Assembly: GCA_020284085.1 (NCBI GenBank)
Contig: JACEVL010000035.1
Location: forward strand, 146,501-210,500
Source of the DNA: Aporrectodea caliginosa
Lineage: Eukaryota > Annelida > Clitellata > Crassiclitellata > Lumbricidae
DNA: 64,000 nucleotides
Direction of reading: 5' to 3'
The notes under the pieces are model-generated. The model did not search any database and was not told the origin of the DNA. It saw nothing but the letters and a program-made list of their open reading frames with translations. This document shows, one piece after another, positions 41,601 to 51,315 of this stretch (the stretch's first letter is position 1; the number at the start of each line of letters is the position of its first letter). The position numbers and the translations under genes were made by a program.

Positions 41601-44600
41601 AAGATTTTTCGCATGTGATTGTAACGTGGCTCTTCACGGTGCTCGCATTTTCTTGACTTGTTTTCGAATGCGCCGCGGTGACCCATGGCTAGCCACTTCT
41701 TCACGTACGGAAGTGGGTTGAAGTCCTGCAGGGACGGTCCAACAAGTTTAACAAAAATCAAGGTGGAAAGCCGCTCAACACCAAGCCTATTTCGAAGGGG
41801 CGTACACATCGTGTTCATCGCGCTGAAGCCGCGTTCAGCATCCGCTGATGTCACAGGGATTGTGTCGACAGCAAAATTAAGTTCCATCATGTCATCAGGT
41901 ACACGTGTACCTCCATTTTCGACAAAGTCTCGGAAACCTCTCTGCGTCTTATTGAAGTCGACATGAAGTCGCCTACACAGCTTGGCAAGTCGTTGTTCAC
42001 CGTCACTCCACGGTGTTGTCACGTCCATTGGCCACGAATGCTTGTTCAGCACCTGCAGCTGATGACACAATAATGGAAAGTTGGCATTACCATTAAGGAA
42101 CCAAAAAGAAACAAGCAACACATAGTTTTGTAATTAGCAATATCAATGTAACAGAAATAAATTTAGGCACATTTAAACTGCATTATGGCTGAGGTGAGAC
42201 TAGACCAGTAAAATCATACATATTCAGCGCATCATGTCGAAATTAATGGCTGCATGTGTAAATGAACAGTTCAGTTGCCAGTAGTCGCATTTATATTTAC
42301 CTGTGAAATGAGCTCTTCAAATTCCGATATGTTGTCAGATTTCTGAACGGAGTTTTCTGCTGAAACGTTGGAGGCAATGACTGTGTAAAGGCGACTGCGC
42401 AGATTATCAGCCAGACTCTGAAGAAACTGATTGCGCTCAATAGCAGCTTGTTTGCGGTTGCCTGTCTTGTGTGCAATTACATGGACATTGCGTTATCTGT
42501 GTTCAGCAACACCACTGACACTTTCAGTTATGTGCTCAGGAGACTGTTCTTTCATCTTCTCCAGTGCACGCACTGTGCGATTGATGATTTGATAGGCTCG
42601 TGCTAGAGTTATTTCGTCTCTCTGTAGCTCCAGTGATATACTATTTAGTTCTTGAAGGGCGTTGATCATTAACCCCAGATTGAGTATGAACGCTTCGGAT
42701 GCTAACGAATCCGCAAGTCCACGGTACAGCTGTCGCTGTGCATTGTCTCGACACGGATCTCCAGCGGCAGCTTCGAAATGATCATGAAGAGCATTATAGT
42801 TCCTGTGGACAGCCAGCACGGCTCGATAGCTTGACGCAACCCAACGAACTGTGAATATTCTGCCGATCTTCTGCAGGTGTATGTCCAGTGTTGCTGCACA
42901 GGCAGCTAACGCTCGTTGGTTTTTTGGTGATTGGCTGTAGACGCTGTAGCCTATAGTTTGTCCATGAAGCACTTGAAGTGATTCACTCCACTCACTTCTT
43001 CCAAAGTGTCCCCAACACTTAGCTCGATTCTGTGACAGAGGCAATGCCATCGAATAATACCTGGAAATGCGACAGCAAGTGTTTTCAGCACTCCGCTTTT
43101 ATGGCCTACCATTACGCTGGCACCGTCGCTACATACGGCAATCAGATGACTTGCTAAATATTCATGGTTGAACCCGTGCGAAAGGAAAGTCTTCAATATT
43201 CCTTGACAAAATTATGAAAATGAACGAGATTTTTTCAGAAAGGAACCGGAACGGCGTTCCGGTCGTCAAAAAAAGAACCGGAACGCCGTTCCGGTGCGTT
43301 CCGGTCCGATTCGAACCCTGGTTGTCACTACTAATAAGTTATCTTGTTGAGGTACACGTTGACATGACAAGCTTTTATCAATTACAGTACTATTTATTGG
43401 TGTACTACTTGACATCTATCAGTGCTAAGCAGAACTGACAAACCAAATTACCAGAAGTCAGATTCCAGTAGTGTAGACTTTGCCCGTACTAAACACATGT
43501 GAAACAGTTAAAAAGATCATTTGCTTTTTACAGCCAAATAAATACAGCTGTAAACAAATGTTTTCCTACTTAGGACGTCAATGGCCTTGAGGTCATAAAA
43601 TGTGTTTAACCCTTTAACGACGAGCATGTACTAAAATGCATGGGAAACCAATGCAGCTCGTCGTTAAAGGGTTAAACAGTTTGAAATTTTTTGAATCCTA
43701 ACTGATCCTCTAGGTATAATATGGTAACAAGTCGACAAGGCCTTTATCGACTGGAGTCCTTGAAGGTAAGAACCTGAGGCTGACAGGCCTTGATGGCTGA
43801 AGAGTAAGCACAGCAGAAATCCAGCAACTGAACAACCTGTTGATTCAGGTGGTCATCATCTGTCAAGCATTGGTTTCACTGGAGTCAAAATCTGGGCACA
43901 CAGTTGAGTATTTGCCATGTTAACTGGCTGCCATTGAAACTTTGCATAATGTTATATGTGTTGTAGCTATGACATTTTGATTGTAGCAGGTGAAAGATGC
44001 CGCTGTGGAGAGTACAAGACAGGCACAGGATGAGGGGCTCTCGAAGTCAGTCAAGAGTTCTCAGGCTAAAGATGTAAGCTGCTGTTTCTTTTGTTTTAAG
44101 TGACTTGTGCAAAGTGTACAGAGTATGGCTGATGAGATGACAGAACTGGCTACAGGTAACAAGTGCTCATACATACATACCTGTATGCCAAGGCTAAGAT
44201 AAATGAAGTAGCCAATACTTCATAGCGATGGTTTTGGGTTAGCTGAAGGACTGATCTTGTTCTTATGTGTAATCATACATAGAGCATTTCTTATTACATG
44301 TAGTTTCTCTTAAAATGGTGCTATACAAATTTCTGACTACATTTACATTATGTTTAGTAAAGCTTTCCACAAGGATTCTGTGTATGAAAAAGAATTTTCC
44401 AGGTACCTCTTCTTTGTGCAAATTTTTGGAAGACCAGACCAGAAATTCAGTGAATGCATGGTGACTTTTTTTAACAAAACAAACAACTAAACTTATTCAA
44501 AGCTGCCTTCTTATGGTAATTGCTCTTGGCTTTTACACTGAAAGCCTGTTATCCAACTGCCAAGGTAATGAACTTGTTCAAAGGAACTAGTTTTTATTTA

Positions 44601-47346
44601 CGAGTGCTTTTGGCTTTTGATATCTGTTAGATTCAGACTATTGTGGCCGGCACACTTAACCTTGATCTAGCCACAGGCAATGCCTCAAAGTCTGGCAAAG
44701 TGATGAATTCAAATAAAACTTCAGTACCAGTAAGAACTTTGTATTTGCTTTCTGGAAGCCATATGCTGGCTCTATTTAGAAGAGAACAATAGGAGACAGT
44801 TATTTTGAAATGCACATTGTTCCTGTGTGGGACATGGTTGTCGATTGGATATTATTATGCATTTATTAAAATCCCCCTCTGTGCAATTAGCCTATTTCTG
44901 CATGTCATTGATAAACCTTAATTGCCCTGTTTTTGTTTGCTATGTCATTCAGGTGTAGGCCTAAATTTAAGACTTGTTAGTGTCATTCAATTCGAATGCA
45001 GTTAGAAAATTAAGACTTGTTAGTGTCAATCGGTTATTCAGTTATAAAGTGAAGAATAGTTAGTGTCATTTAGGTTTAAAGTTAAGACGTGTTAATGTAG
45101 TTCAGTTCTTAACTGAAAGACTCGTTAATGTCGTTCACTTCTAAAATTAAATTTATAAATATAAACCTTACAATATTCTTAATTCTAGCATTCTATTTTG
45201 GAATAAAAATATACGATTTTATCGTAGCCTGGGGGATTAGCCTATGTCCTATCTTGGGGGATTTTGTCCGGGAGGGCTTTTGTCTGGGGATTATGTCCAG
45301 GGGGGGATAATGTCCGTTCCCAGGTGAAGACTGAGTAATAATGGTGTGTTGTATGTTTTAACCACAGGTGAGAGCCAGCCCTCGATTGAATCCGAAATCC
45401 ATTCTTCAGGAGAACGGTTCTAAACCAGGCAAAAGGCTGCGATCAACAGCAAAAGATGTAAGTTGCCACTAATTGGTTTGCATCGTGACAATTAATTTAA
45501 TGATGCAAACACTAATCATGAAAAGATAAGGCAGACATTTGCTATATATGCCTCTGACAGCCCTCTGTGAACATCTAATCTTGGTGTGTATGTCATGGTT
45601 TCAAATCCCAAGTACCGAGACCTACTATCAAGCACAGCCAAGATTAAGTTTATAGCTGAAGCTTTGCAGCCGTGTAATAAATATGCTGTTACCATTATCT
45701 GTAGCCAATTAACTGCTTTTAGGGTAATCCTGATTCCTTGGAAAGAGACGGTTAAAGATTGAGAAATAAGCGTTATCACTGCTGTGATAGTAGCTTTTTC
45801 TTTAGACATTGAGGGTTTGGTATAAAATGAGGCTCCAAGGCACTAATTAAAATTTATGGATATATGCGTAGCTTGAATACCTCTTGTGTGTTACTTTGTG
45901 TCGGTGGGTGGAATGAGCCTTAAATGCCCAACGTGAAATTTACAGCGTTCAATGAACTGCTTTAAAAATTGTATGTGACCTCTATGTAATAATAATATAA
46001 TATCTTTTCTTTAATTAAGCGCCTGACAAACGCACTGCGCTGTACATTTACATGTTATGCAATTGAAACAATCTTAACTACTAACAGAACAGACAGCCTA
46101 CTGGTGTTGTTAGCCTACATTGGGCTCTCCTTATAATGCTGCCTTTGCTAGCCCAAAAGTTTGCGTTGTAAAGAGATCACTTTCTAAAGCTGGATTGAAT
46201 CTTGGATACACGCCACACAAAAACTTGAGACGGGTCCCTATTAAATGCTTTTCTTCAATAATCTCTGGGAGGTCAAAATGATTAGTGCAATTAAATGCCG
46301 TCTGCATTTAAACACCAGTTTCCAAATAAACAGCCATTTTTGGTGCCAATATAGGCTGGTACCAGCATACAGTATGCTATGATTAATCACATGAGCATGA
46401 CAGGCTAAGCTGAGCGAAAACATGCAGAAGTTGTGTTTTATCAGTGTAATTAGGAGTATTCCTGGTAAAAAGAAGTGCAGACATGGTATTTCACCAGGAT
46501 AAAGCGATTTGAGGAAATAAACACAGGCCTGTTTAAACAGCAGTCTTGAACTGCCTCCAGAGAAATAAAACAAATCTGTACAAATAAATACTGGAGTAGT
46601 TTATAAGAGGTTTTATGGTATATCAGAATTCATGCAATAACAGAGTGACCATGGGGTTCTGCTTAGTATACTATACTATGCATACATACATACATGCAGA
46701 ATTAATTAATACATACGTACGTACATATGTATGTATGTGTATTGTTTTCCATTTATTGTGCTTTGGTATATTAATTCAATTTATTGTACTTGTTTTTATA
46801 CTTCTGTATGTGAATTATATCATTTGATGCGTTTGCTGTTTTGTTATACATTGTATTCCATGTGTGTTCTGAATAATAATTGAACTACTTTATTGCAGTT
46901 CTTCCTAGCTTTCTATGCAGTTAGCCAATACTTCAATTACTTTCATCTCTGAAATTTTTCAGTTGCATTGCAACTTTAAAGAATTAAATATATGTGACAG
47001 AAAATTAATTGCATAGCATTATTTCACACTGACTCGGTGTTAATACTGACCTTCTAGACTTTGACCTGGTTATTGTGTGCCATCAGTTGATGTCATAGTC
47101 ATGTGCGTTAGACACATCTGCTCGATAGAAGATACTTATTAACAACAGTGCTACACTCCCTTATGGTATCTGTACCTAGTATTTATTCTTTTTAGTTCAT
47201 GACTATAATTTTCTGTAATAATTTACGGAATTTTTTCTTAGGTGTATGATTTCGAGTTTAGCAATACACAGGAGGATTACGAAACAAGTTCACAGCCCAC
47301 AAAGCGAAGAAAGGCAAGCACTTCAGCCAGAGATCTGGAGCCTTGA
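26358..47346 (+). CDS. HORMAD1-like: Meiotic HORMA-domain protein with PHD finger and winged helix (HORMAD1/Hop1-like)
   Basis: A chromosome-axis protein of meiosis. By family knowledge it loads along meiotic chromosomes, promotes double-strand breaks and homologue bias, and is remodelled by TRIP13/Pch2. Exons: 26358-26396, 26898-27042, 28048-28148, 29790-29810, 30342-30368, 30716-30780, 31851-32002, 32557-32660, 33411-33421, 34426-34645, 35366-35555, 36729-36829, 37875-37991, 38601-38666, 39509-39682, 40637-40724, 43987-44073, 44631-44729, 45368-45457, 47242-47346. Phases agree at every junction except 15-16. About 666 residues: HORMA about 18-235, acidic/polar linker to 380, PHD 386-429, winged helix 454-511, basic tail, closure-like motif about 634-655. 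Human HORMAD1 is about 394 residues and yeast Hop1 605. The frame stays open upstream of ATG 26358, and an acceptor-like cacctag precedes it, so a 5' UTR exon is likely. Confidence 0.94.
27830..27932 (+). mobile_element. CR1-like LINE 3' tail
   Basis: tctttagtcgtggctgggct gggagcacttctgagtaggt, ttgaagggttgctatataaa then GAATGAAT. Same 3' end as 10670-10765. Lies in HORMAD intron 2. Confidence 0.76.
29100..29213. mobile_element. TTAA-ended MITE, second copy, with extended palindrome
   Basis: 29143-29213 is TTAACACTTTAACGACGAG ... CTCGTCGTTAGAGTGTTAA, the same family as 43606-43675. An inverted copy of its middle (aagctgcattggtttcccag with its complement at 29176-29196, and cactctcgtc with gacgagagtg) extends the palindrome leftwards to 29100. 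Confidence 0.8.
31290..31432 (+). repeat. Minisatellite, 21-bp unit in HORMAD intron 6
   Basis: Seven units of gctgcaccttttgcagacaa a. The unit length is a multiple of three, so frames stay open on both strands (for example AAPFADK repeats). No splice signals or protein support it as an exon. Confidence 0.9.
31545..31680 (+). mobile_element. Non-coding LINE 3' end in HORMAD intron 6
   Basis: gacctagaactgaacctgac ctt, tttgactaagcacttgcgaa tatgatgg, tagccttcctt; same module as 21350-21460. Confidence 0.6.
33025..33195 (+). repeat. SINE-1 copy in HORMAD intron 8
   Basis: Head gatggtcaattggttagagt, cctgtaacgcggagggtac, then ggggccttgagcaagtcctt agctcgcaattgctcagcacc. Confidence 0.82.
33411..33421 (+). 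CDS. HORMAD1-like: HORMAD exon 9: 11-nt microexon
   Basis: The 11 bases ttgtttcatgc lie between taattttgcag and gtgagt. Joined to exon 8 (ending ACG) and to an acceptor at 34425 they give ST-LFHA-LKVRVTT. Human HORMAD1 has STPFHIFKVKVTT at the same place. Without this exon the conserved FH is lost and exon 10 is out of phase at that acceptor. Confidence 0.82.
34426..35555 (+). CDS. HORMAD1-like: HORMAD exons 10-11: acidic and polar linker
   Basis: Exon 10 (34426-34645) begins LKVRVTTVSANFKADIPTED and is rich in D, E and Q. Exon 11 (35366-35555) is rich in S, D and Q, with SSSDAESQDD and KSTASRRSQGS. The region looks disordered. SQ/TQ sites, which ATM/ATR kinases use in Hop1 and HORMADs, occur (ESQ, VSQ, RSQ, ASQ). 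This is composition evidence only. The donors are GTTACA and GTGAAA. Confidence 0.85.
34990..35112 (+). repeat. SINE-2, 3' part in HORMAD intron 10
   Basis: catatgccaaggctaagaaa, tgaagtcactaacacttcat, ctcagggctagcttaaggca ctgctctt. Confidence 0.78.
36408..36708 (+). repeat. Minisatellite, about 30-bp unit in HORMAD intron 11
   Basis: About ten units of aggtgccaggctacaccata aacatta with variants, ending about 20 bp before the exon 12 acceptor. It therefore supplies part of the upstream splicing region. Confidence 0.9.
36729..37991 (+). CDS. HORMAD1-like: HORMAD exons 12-13: PHD finger
   Basis: Exon 12 (36729-36829) ends VRCCCGNDE and exon 13 (37875-37991) begins DDGLMILCAVCGHWQHGICF and ends HICNLCCN. 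Together they give the full zinc-ligand order of a PHD finger: Cys386-x-Cys388, Cys400-x2-Cys403, His408, Cys411 and Cys426-x2-Cys429, with W406 two residues before the histidine. Both exons are in phase with their neighbours. Yeast Hop1 carries a PHD-type finger at the same place after the HORMA domain, and mammalian HORMADs do not. Confidence 0.9.
36925..37080 (-). repeat. SINE-3, 3' part
   Basis: ttaatttgtactgacaagta tgcagtaag, tttaacaggaatcgaatttt, aaggggccaatctgtcctac. Confidence 0.72.
37424..37712 (+). repeat. SINE-2 copy in HORMAD intron 12
   Basis: Head gtgctcggtagtgtagtggt, gggggttcaaatccttgcc, body aatgagtacactggtcgtac, 3' end ctcaaggctagcttaaggga ctgatctt. Confidence 0.87.
38601..38666 (+). 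CDS. HORMAD1-like: HORMAD exon 14: PHD to winged-helix linker
   Basis: A 66-nt, phase 0-0 exon (acceptor tacttttag, donor GTTTCT) encoding PSKPSLQPTDPTLVGLSGQE LQ. No motif; placed by splice sites and phase. Confidence 0.75.
39509..39682 (+). CDS. HORMAD1-like: HORMAD exon 15: winged helix-turn-helix
   Basis: A 174-nt exon reading LWRRALMACTEEKSVTVNGL, SNRLGVGKALVSKVMQRLER and EEYVRPAKGKLSKYG. The pattern is helix 1, a short strand (SVTV), helix 2 (NGLSNRLG), turn, recognition helix (KALVSKVMQRLEREE), then the wing (YVRPAKGKLSKYG): a textbook winged-helix domain of about 58 residues. It follows the PHD finger directly, the same order as the yeast Hop1 chromatin-binding region. The acceptor is catcgtag and the donor GTCATA is weak. 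Confidence 0.87.
39960..40515 (+). mobile_element. Possible LINE 3' end in HORMAD intron 15
   Basis: Ends ctgactttttgggattcaac aaacgaag then AATGAATG. An upstream frame reads VHIRCLPTLQLFKQQLCSFL, resembling a LINE protein C-terminus. No reverse-transcriptase motif is present, so the call is tentative. Confidence 0.45.
40637..40724 (+). CDS. HORMAD1-like: HORMAD exon 16: basic segment after winged helix
   Basis: Between cttccag and GTGAGT the open frame reads QAKSVNTDKIKKDGIAKYFK and KNPCLKQSS, a lysine-rich helix-like stretch. The frame needs a phase-2 join, whereas exon 15 ends in phase 0. Either a small exon is missed, exon 15 has another donor, or this exon starts at the later AG before TCT (40649), which restores phase. 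Confidence 0.68.
41269..43320. mobile_element. Complete hAT element with 8-bp target duplication
   Basis: The element starts CAGTGTTCGAGTCC and ends GATTCGAACCCTG, imperfect inverted ends of the hAT form CAGNG. The 8 bases gttgtcac occur immediately before (41261-41268) and after (43321-43328). Both ends also carry GGACCGGAACGC/GCGTTCCGGTCC internally. It lies in the HORMAD intron between exons 16 and 17 and encodes a broken transposase on the minus strand. Confidence 0.95.
41594..43196 (-). pseudogene. hAT transposase, KIAA1586-like, broken
   Basis: Minus-strand pieces: 43196-42951 with CSDGASVMVGHKSGVLKTLA and RWHCLCHRIELSVGD, then after a frameshift near 42955 SPKNQRAL and GRIFTVRWVASSYRAVLAVH down to 42493. 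An in-frame TAA follows (near 42496), then RNQFLQSLADNLRSRLYTV. After an intron of about 240 bp (donor GTAAAT at 42300, acceptor gctgcag before 42054) comes the C-terminal dimerisation domain TIPVTSADAERGFSAMNTMC. The type is that of transposases related to the human protein KIAA1586. The N-terminal zinc finger is absent; the element is not autonomous. Confidence 0.9.
43606..43675. mobile_element. 70-bp TTAA-ended MITE
   Basis: TTAACCCTTTAACGACGAGC at the left and its exact complement at the right (gctcgtcgttaaagggttaa). The whole can fold as a hairpin. TTAA ends suggest a piggyBac-type mover. Confidence 0.85.
43987..45457 (+). CDS. HORMAD1-like: HORMAD exons 17-19: polar tail
   Basis: Exon 17 (43987-44073) reads QVKDAAVESTRQAQDEGLSK and ends AKD. 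Exon 18 (44631-44729) reads IQTIVAGTLNLDLATGNASK and ends TSVP. Exon 19 (45368-45457) reads VRASPRLNPKSILQENGSKP and ends TAKD. All are phase 0-0 with GTAAG donors. They encode a low-complexity, basic, serine-rich tail of the kind that precedes the closure motif in HORMADs. No domain recognised. Confidence 0.75.
46005..46100 (-). repeat. SINE-4 fragment in HORMAD intron 19
   Basis: tctttaattaagcgcctgac aaacgcactgcgctgtacat, identical in order to 820-860, then acagaacagacagcc. Confidence 0.75.
47242..47346 (+). CDS. HORMAD1-like: HORMAD exon 20: C-terminal closure-like motif and stop
   Basis: After tttttcttag the frame reads VYDFEFSNTQEDYETSSQPT, then KRRKASTSARDLEP and TGA at 47344. It resembles the C-terminus of human HORMAD1, where a phenylalanine/serine/glutamine stretch is followed by PKRRK. 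In HORMADs this end is the closure motif bound by another HORMA domain, and KRRK doubles as a nuclear signal. Confidence 0.88.
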   Translation: MYDFEFSNTQEDYETSSQPTKRRKASTSARDLEP

Positions 47347-47622
47347 AAGTGCGTTATTTCTTGCCACATTGACTATTGAAACCCGAGTGCGTTTCGTTGC
47401 GTTTTGATGTTATTCGTTCAGGTAGAGTTGCCATACATATTAATAATTTATCAAAACAATCTCCTCAGAGGATTAGCCATTGTTTGTTGGGGTTCAAGTT
47501 TATTGTAAACAGTTAATCTTCTTTGGCTAAGGAGCTGTCCTATTGGCACAGTGAGTAGTGATCAAGTGATTTTGTATCAAGTTTGAATTTAATTGTTATT
47601 AAGTATCACATTGTTTGTAGTT

Positions 47623-47681
<59 letters not shown>

Positions 47682-48110
47682 AATAAGTAAGTAGTCTTCA
47701 TTTACATCAGACATTCATACTGTACATGCACTACATATGGTAGTATGGAATTATTACGGTAGTTAAGATTATGGCACACATAATTGTAAATGTACACATT
47801 TTATATAGAAACCATATGGCCTTGACACTGTTCATTTTTCAATGAATTGATCGGGGGAGGTCCTACATCTCTGCCAGCTTGAATGTACAGTCTACAGTCT
47901 ACAAACAAGCACAACTGGTCAGGTAACACTTACTGAGAATTAACAGAGAAGCAAGAAGTAAGCCTAACCACAATGTCACATGGGACATGCAAAGCCCATA
48001 TAATAATATTTCCATATGGGCTTCATGTGTCGAACCATATGGGACCACATGTAGGAGATGGGAAGTAGATATAGGAATACTCTGATTGTCATTTGGGCTT
48101 AGCAGAGATG
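47347..48110 (+). other. Probable HORMAD 3' UTR and flank
   Basis: Non-coding after the TGA at 47344. It holds the TA array at 47622-47678. No clear AATAAA was seen in the first 300 bp, so the transcript end is not placed. Confidence 0.4.
47622..47678. repeat. TA microsatellite
   Basis: About 27 TA units, 280 bp after the HORMAD stop codon. Confidence 0.95.
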
Positions 48111-48117
48111 GGTAACT

Positions 48118-48485
48118 GATCGTTTAGATTTCTAATCAACAGCTAATTGATTAGACAAACAGCTAATTCTAATCGATTAGCTACAAGATTTTGCTAATTC
48201 TAGGCAATACTAAGATCTGGGATACTCTTATTGTCATTTGGGCTTAGCAGAGATTGATAACTAATTGATTAGATTCTAATCAATTAGCTACGAAGATTTT
48301 GCTAATTCTAATCGATTAGCTACAAGATTTTGCTAATTCTAATTGATTTTAGCAAATTTCACGAGCTAATTCTAATTCTAATCGATTAGCTACAAGATTT
48401 TGCTAATTCTAATCAATTAGTAAAGTTCAGTACCATAGCTAATTCTAATTTTAATCAATTAGCAATTTAACTAATCGTGCCCATG
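48118..48485. repeat. Array of TAATCGATTAGCTACAAG units
   Basis: Repeated ctaattctaatcgattagct and acaagattttg. The ends gatgggtaactgatcg and (complement) catgggcacgattag are loosely inverted, and gatgggtaattaagatt also starts the AT-rich repeats at 2777 and 3389. Probably a non-autonomous transposon with an internal array. Confidence 0.65.
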
Positions 48486-49194
48486 TATGGGACTAAGTAT
48501 CATCTACGGTACCTTTGACGTTGATGCTTTGGTCTACGCATCATTTTTATAAGCTATTCTCGAAAGGATTATAGTGAATGAAATGGGTCTGGAGCAGTAG
48601 GGGTTATCTCGTTTAGAGAATGTTGGACATTTCCTGTGGTTGAGAGAGATTAATTATGTGAGTCATAATGAGGCAAGTTTCTAAGAACATTTGCCTAAAA
48701 CCCAGTAAGAAATGTTGTTTCCAGGTGTTTGGTTTGTAGCCGATAAGAGTTTTGTAACTTCAAAGTTATGTTGAACATTATCAAAGAAGTATGCAGTGAT
48801 TGAGAAAGCTGATCTTAAACGTTCGCAGCTTGGGTCATTTGCAGTGTGTAAAGTGATCAAGCACTGAGCCTGAAGAGTTCTGATCAGTAAACAGCTATGT
48901 CATTTGACCTAAGGAATTTAAATTACGGTTAACTAATCGTATAGGCACTCAGTATATTTATATCTTTGCAATGTCATTTCGACGGGACTTGAAATCGTCA
49001 GAAAATAAACGCAGATTCTTTACTTTGTGATGTGGTGTCGACTTCATAGACAAGGACAAGCTTGGTGATCACATGGCGAAAGAGAGGTGATGTTGCCTTT
49101 TCATGGGTGAATGTTAATAAATCGAAATGCACACGTTTTTGTACACCGACCGTGTAGCCTTTACGCTGCTCATTTTGCTAGTAAGTTTAACGAC

Positions 49195-49540
49195 GCTATG
49201 TCATAAAAAGATGACAGCGTCGCCCTCCTCCATTCTGCATGATCGGGACTAGCACCACCATAGTACGGGCAGTGGCGAAGTTCTGCTCATTTTGCGTTAA
49301 ATTGATCGCCTTTAAGGGTGAGGTTCATACAGTTCGCCCACTGAAAACGGAGTAGTCAACAAATGCTTGTGCCCAAATTAGTCATGCTAGATGGCCATGT
49401 GATGCGGACACGGACTAAGCGAGCTAAGTAGTAGGTTAAGTTTAATGACGTGTGATAACAAAGATCATTAGCGTCGCCCTCCTCCTTTACCTAGGCTTGG
49501 GACTGGCACTGCCAGAGTACGAGCAGTGGCGGAGTTTGCG
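49195..49540 (-). repeat. Two inverted copies of the 'cgtcgccctcctcc' module
   Basis: gacagcgtcgccctcctcca, gatcgggactagcaccacca, tagtacgggcagtggcg and, 250 bp on, agcgtcgccctcctccttta, ggcttgggactggcactgcc, agagtacgagcagtggcgg. Complement of the 12565-12870 module. Confidence 0.72.
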
Positions 49541-51170
49541 AGTTAAGTAGGTACCGAGTGCTTCAATTTGATTTATCCGAGTTAAAGTTGTTGCCACAAA
49601 AGTTACAAGTTGATGGGGATCCGCCTTAAAGGAATATATTTGTTTCATTCGATAGGTGGCGCGGTCTCCGATCGCCAATCAATAGCTTGGTATAATGGTA
49701 ACTTAGTGTCGCCTGGGAATAGCGTACATTTAAAATACTACATATGGTAGGCTACAAATAAAATTTGTTAGAGCCCTGAGTTATAGTAGCTGAGATGTGC
49801 ATTCCGTGTCCCGAATGTGTGGTGCATAAAACCCAAACTGATAAGCTTACGAACTCAAAGCGGATCTAGGAAGACCTATGGAATTCCTGGCCGCTGAGTA
49901 AAAGGGTCGGGCCAGAGGAGTAAATCCTGTTATTTCTTGTGGACCTGTGGTGTCCTGTTCATGATAACCGTATGAGATGACGTTTTCACGAAACGCGGAG
50001 ATGACCTCTCGCTTAATTTCGCTTAATTCTCTGAGGGTAACGTGTAAATAAAACGCACGCTCTCAGGCATGCACAGGCAAGCATGCAGACACCGTCAAGG
50101 ATGTGGTGCGTATAATTCACTCGCAAGCATTACTGATTGTCGCATTTATCGGTCCGGAGACGACAGATTGAAGCCAGGAATGTACCTGATATGCGTCGGT
50201 GTTTTAGCTTCTCGCGTAAACGTGACCGCCGGTCTGTCGTCACCAAATCCCTATTGCCTCGACCCCAGGGTCTCCGCCTATTTTATGCCCAGTTCCCACG
50301 ATTGTCACGTCGGTCAGGAATCTCGCACGAGCCTTCTGCATGCGTGGGCCAACTCTCGCTGTATACTTGTGCCAGCTTCGTTTTTCGTGCCCATTGGCCG
50401 AGGGTTAGGGTAATATAATTATACAGAACCTCGAGTGCGGACGTACGCCTACCTCTCGCTCTCAGCGGCATGTAAAGCGCAATATAACCGTAATCTGCAA
50501 ACTTCTAAAGCGCCACTCGAAACCAAGCGCAGGGCACCAGTCTATTCACGAGCGCTTTCTCCAGTCACTCCTTTTGTGTGGAATGCTTTTCATCTATACG
50601 CTATATCATTTGAGCAAGATAAGGCGTAGAACCCTACGAGGATCCATAGGCTACTTACACAATAGAAATGTAATTGACCATTTCTGTAGCACCTTTAAAC
50701 CGTTTAATTTGTTGCGCAACAATCGATGCTACTTTGTCGGACAACTGTAAAACCGTTCTGGCTTGTCTTAACCGTGCATTGGGATTTATTTAAATGATGA
50801 GCACTGCCAGGCAGTGCCAGCTGCTTATTTTAAGTACAATTACAATAGAACATCGGGCAAATTACCTCATTATATAGACTTGCAATTGTTTCCGTGTCAA
50901 TAGCCCAGCTATTGTACCTTCATAAATTAATGCTAAAAGATCGCCTACCTATAGTAGGCCCTATAGTTGTTTACTCGTACGCATGAAAGCGGTACACGTA
51001 ACACAGAGCATTGCACTGATGATCGTTACACATCACTATACCACATTACTTTACGTAAACATTAACGCAATTGGAGATGTAGGCCTAATGTAAATCTCCG
51101 AAATTTGTCAACTGCACAGAAGTCGCGGACCAGTTTATTTCCGGCGCAATATCAACTCGTAGCGTAATGG
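49541..51170. other. Intergenic, partly CpG-rich, no gene recognised
   Basis: Between 50060 and 50480 CpG is common and frames on both strands are open for 60-114 codons without motifs. Family A lies at 50490-50560; the rest is unique-looking. Confidence 0.45.
50490..50560 (+). repeat. Repeat family A fragment
   Basis: ccgtaatctgcaaacttcta aagcgccactcgaaaccaag, agggcaccagtctattcacg agcgc. Confidence 0.72.
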
Positions 51171-51174
51171 TGAA

Positions 51175-51315
51175 CTCCAAACTTCAAAGCGCCCCACTTG
51201 AAAGCCAAGCGCAGGGCATCAGCTTATTCACGAGCGCTGCGTCAGTCAGAGGGGTTGTCCAAAGGATGTCAAACGAGGTCAGAGTTGCCAGTGGTTGAGA
51301 GGGGCAGAGTAGCTG
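51175..51315 (+). repeat. Repeat family A copy
   Basis: caaagcgccccacttgaaag ccaagcgcagggcatcagct, tattcacgagcgctgcgtca, ggttgtccaaagg and aggtcagag. A short interspersed repeat whose end reads gtaatcgtaatctccaaac in the fuller copies. Confidence 0.75.

Noticed and set aside
43714..43766. Extra HORMAD exon reading YNMVTSRQGLYRLESLK between exons 16 and 17
   Set aside because: Splice sites are possible (ctctag, GTAAGA), but it needs a phase-2 join, while exon 16 ends in phase 0 and exons 16-17 join cleanly without it.
50069..50418. Two overlapping open frames of about 100 codons
   Set aside because: No motif, no splice context, CpG-rich composition that lowers stop frequency, and similarly open on the other strand.
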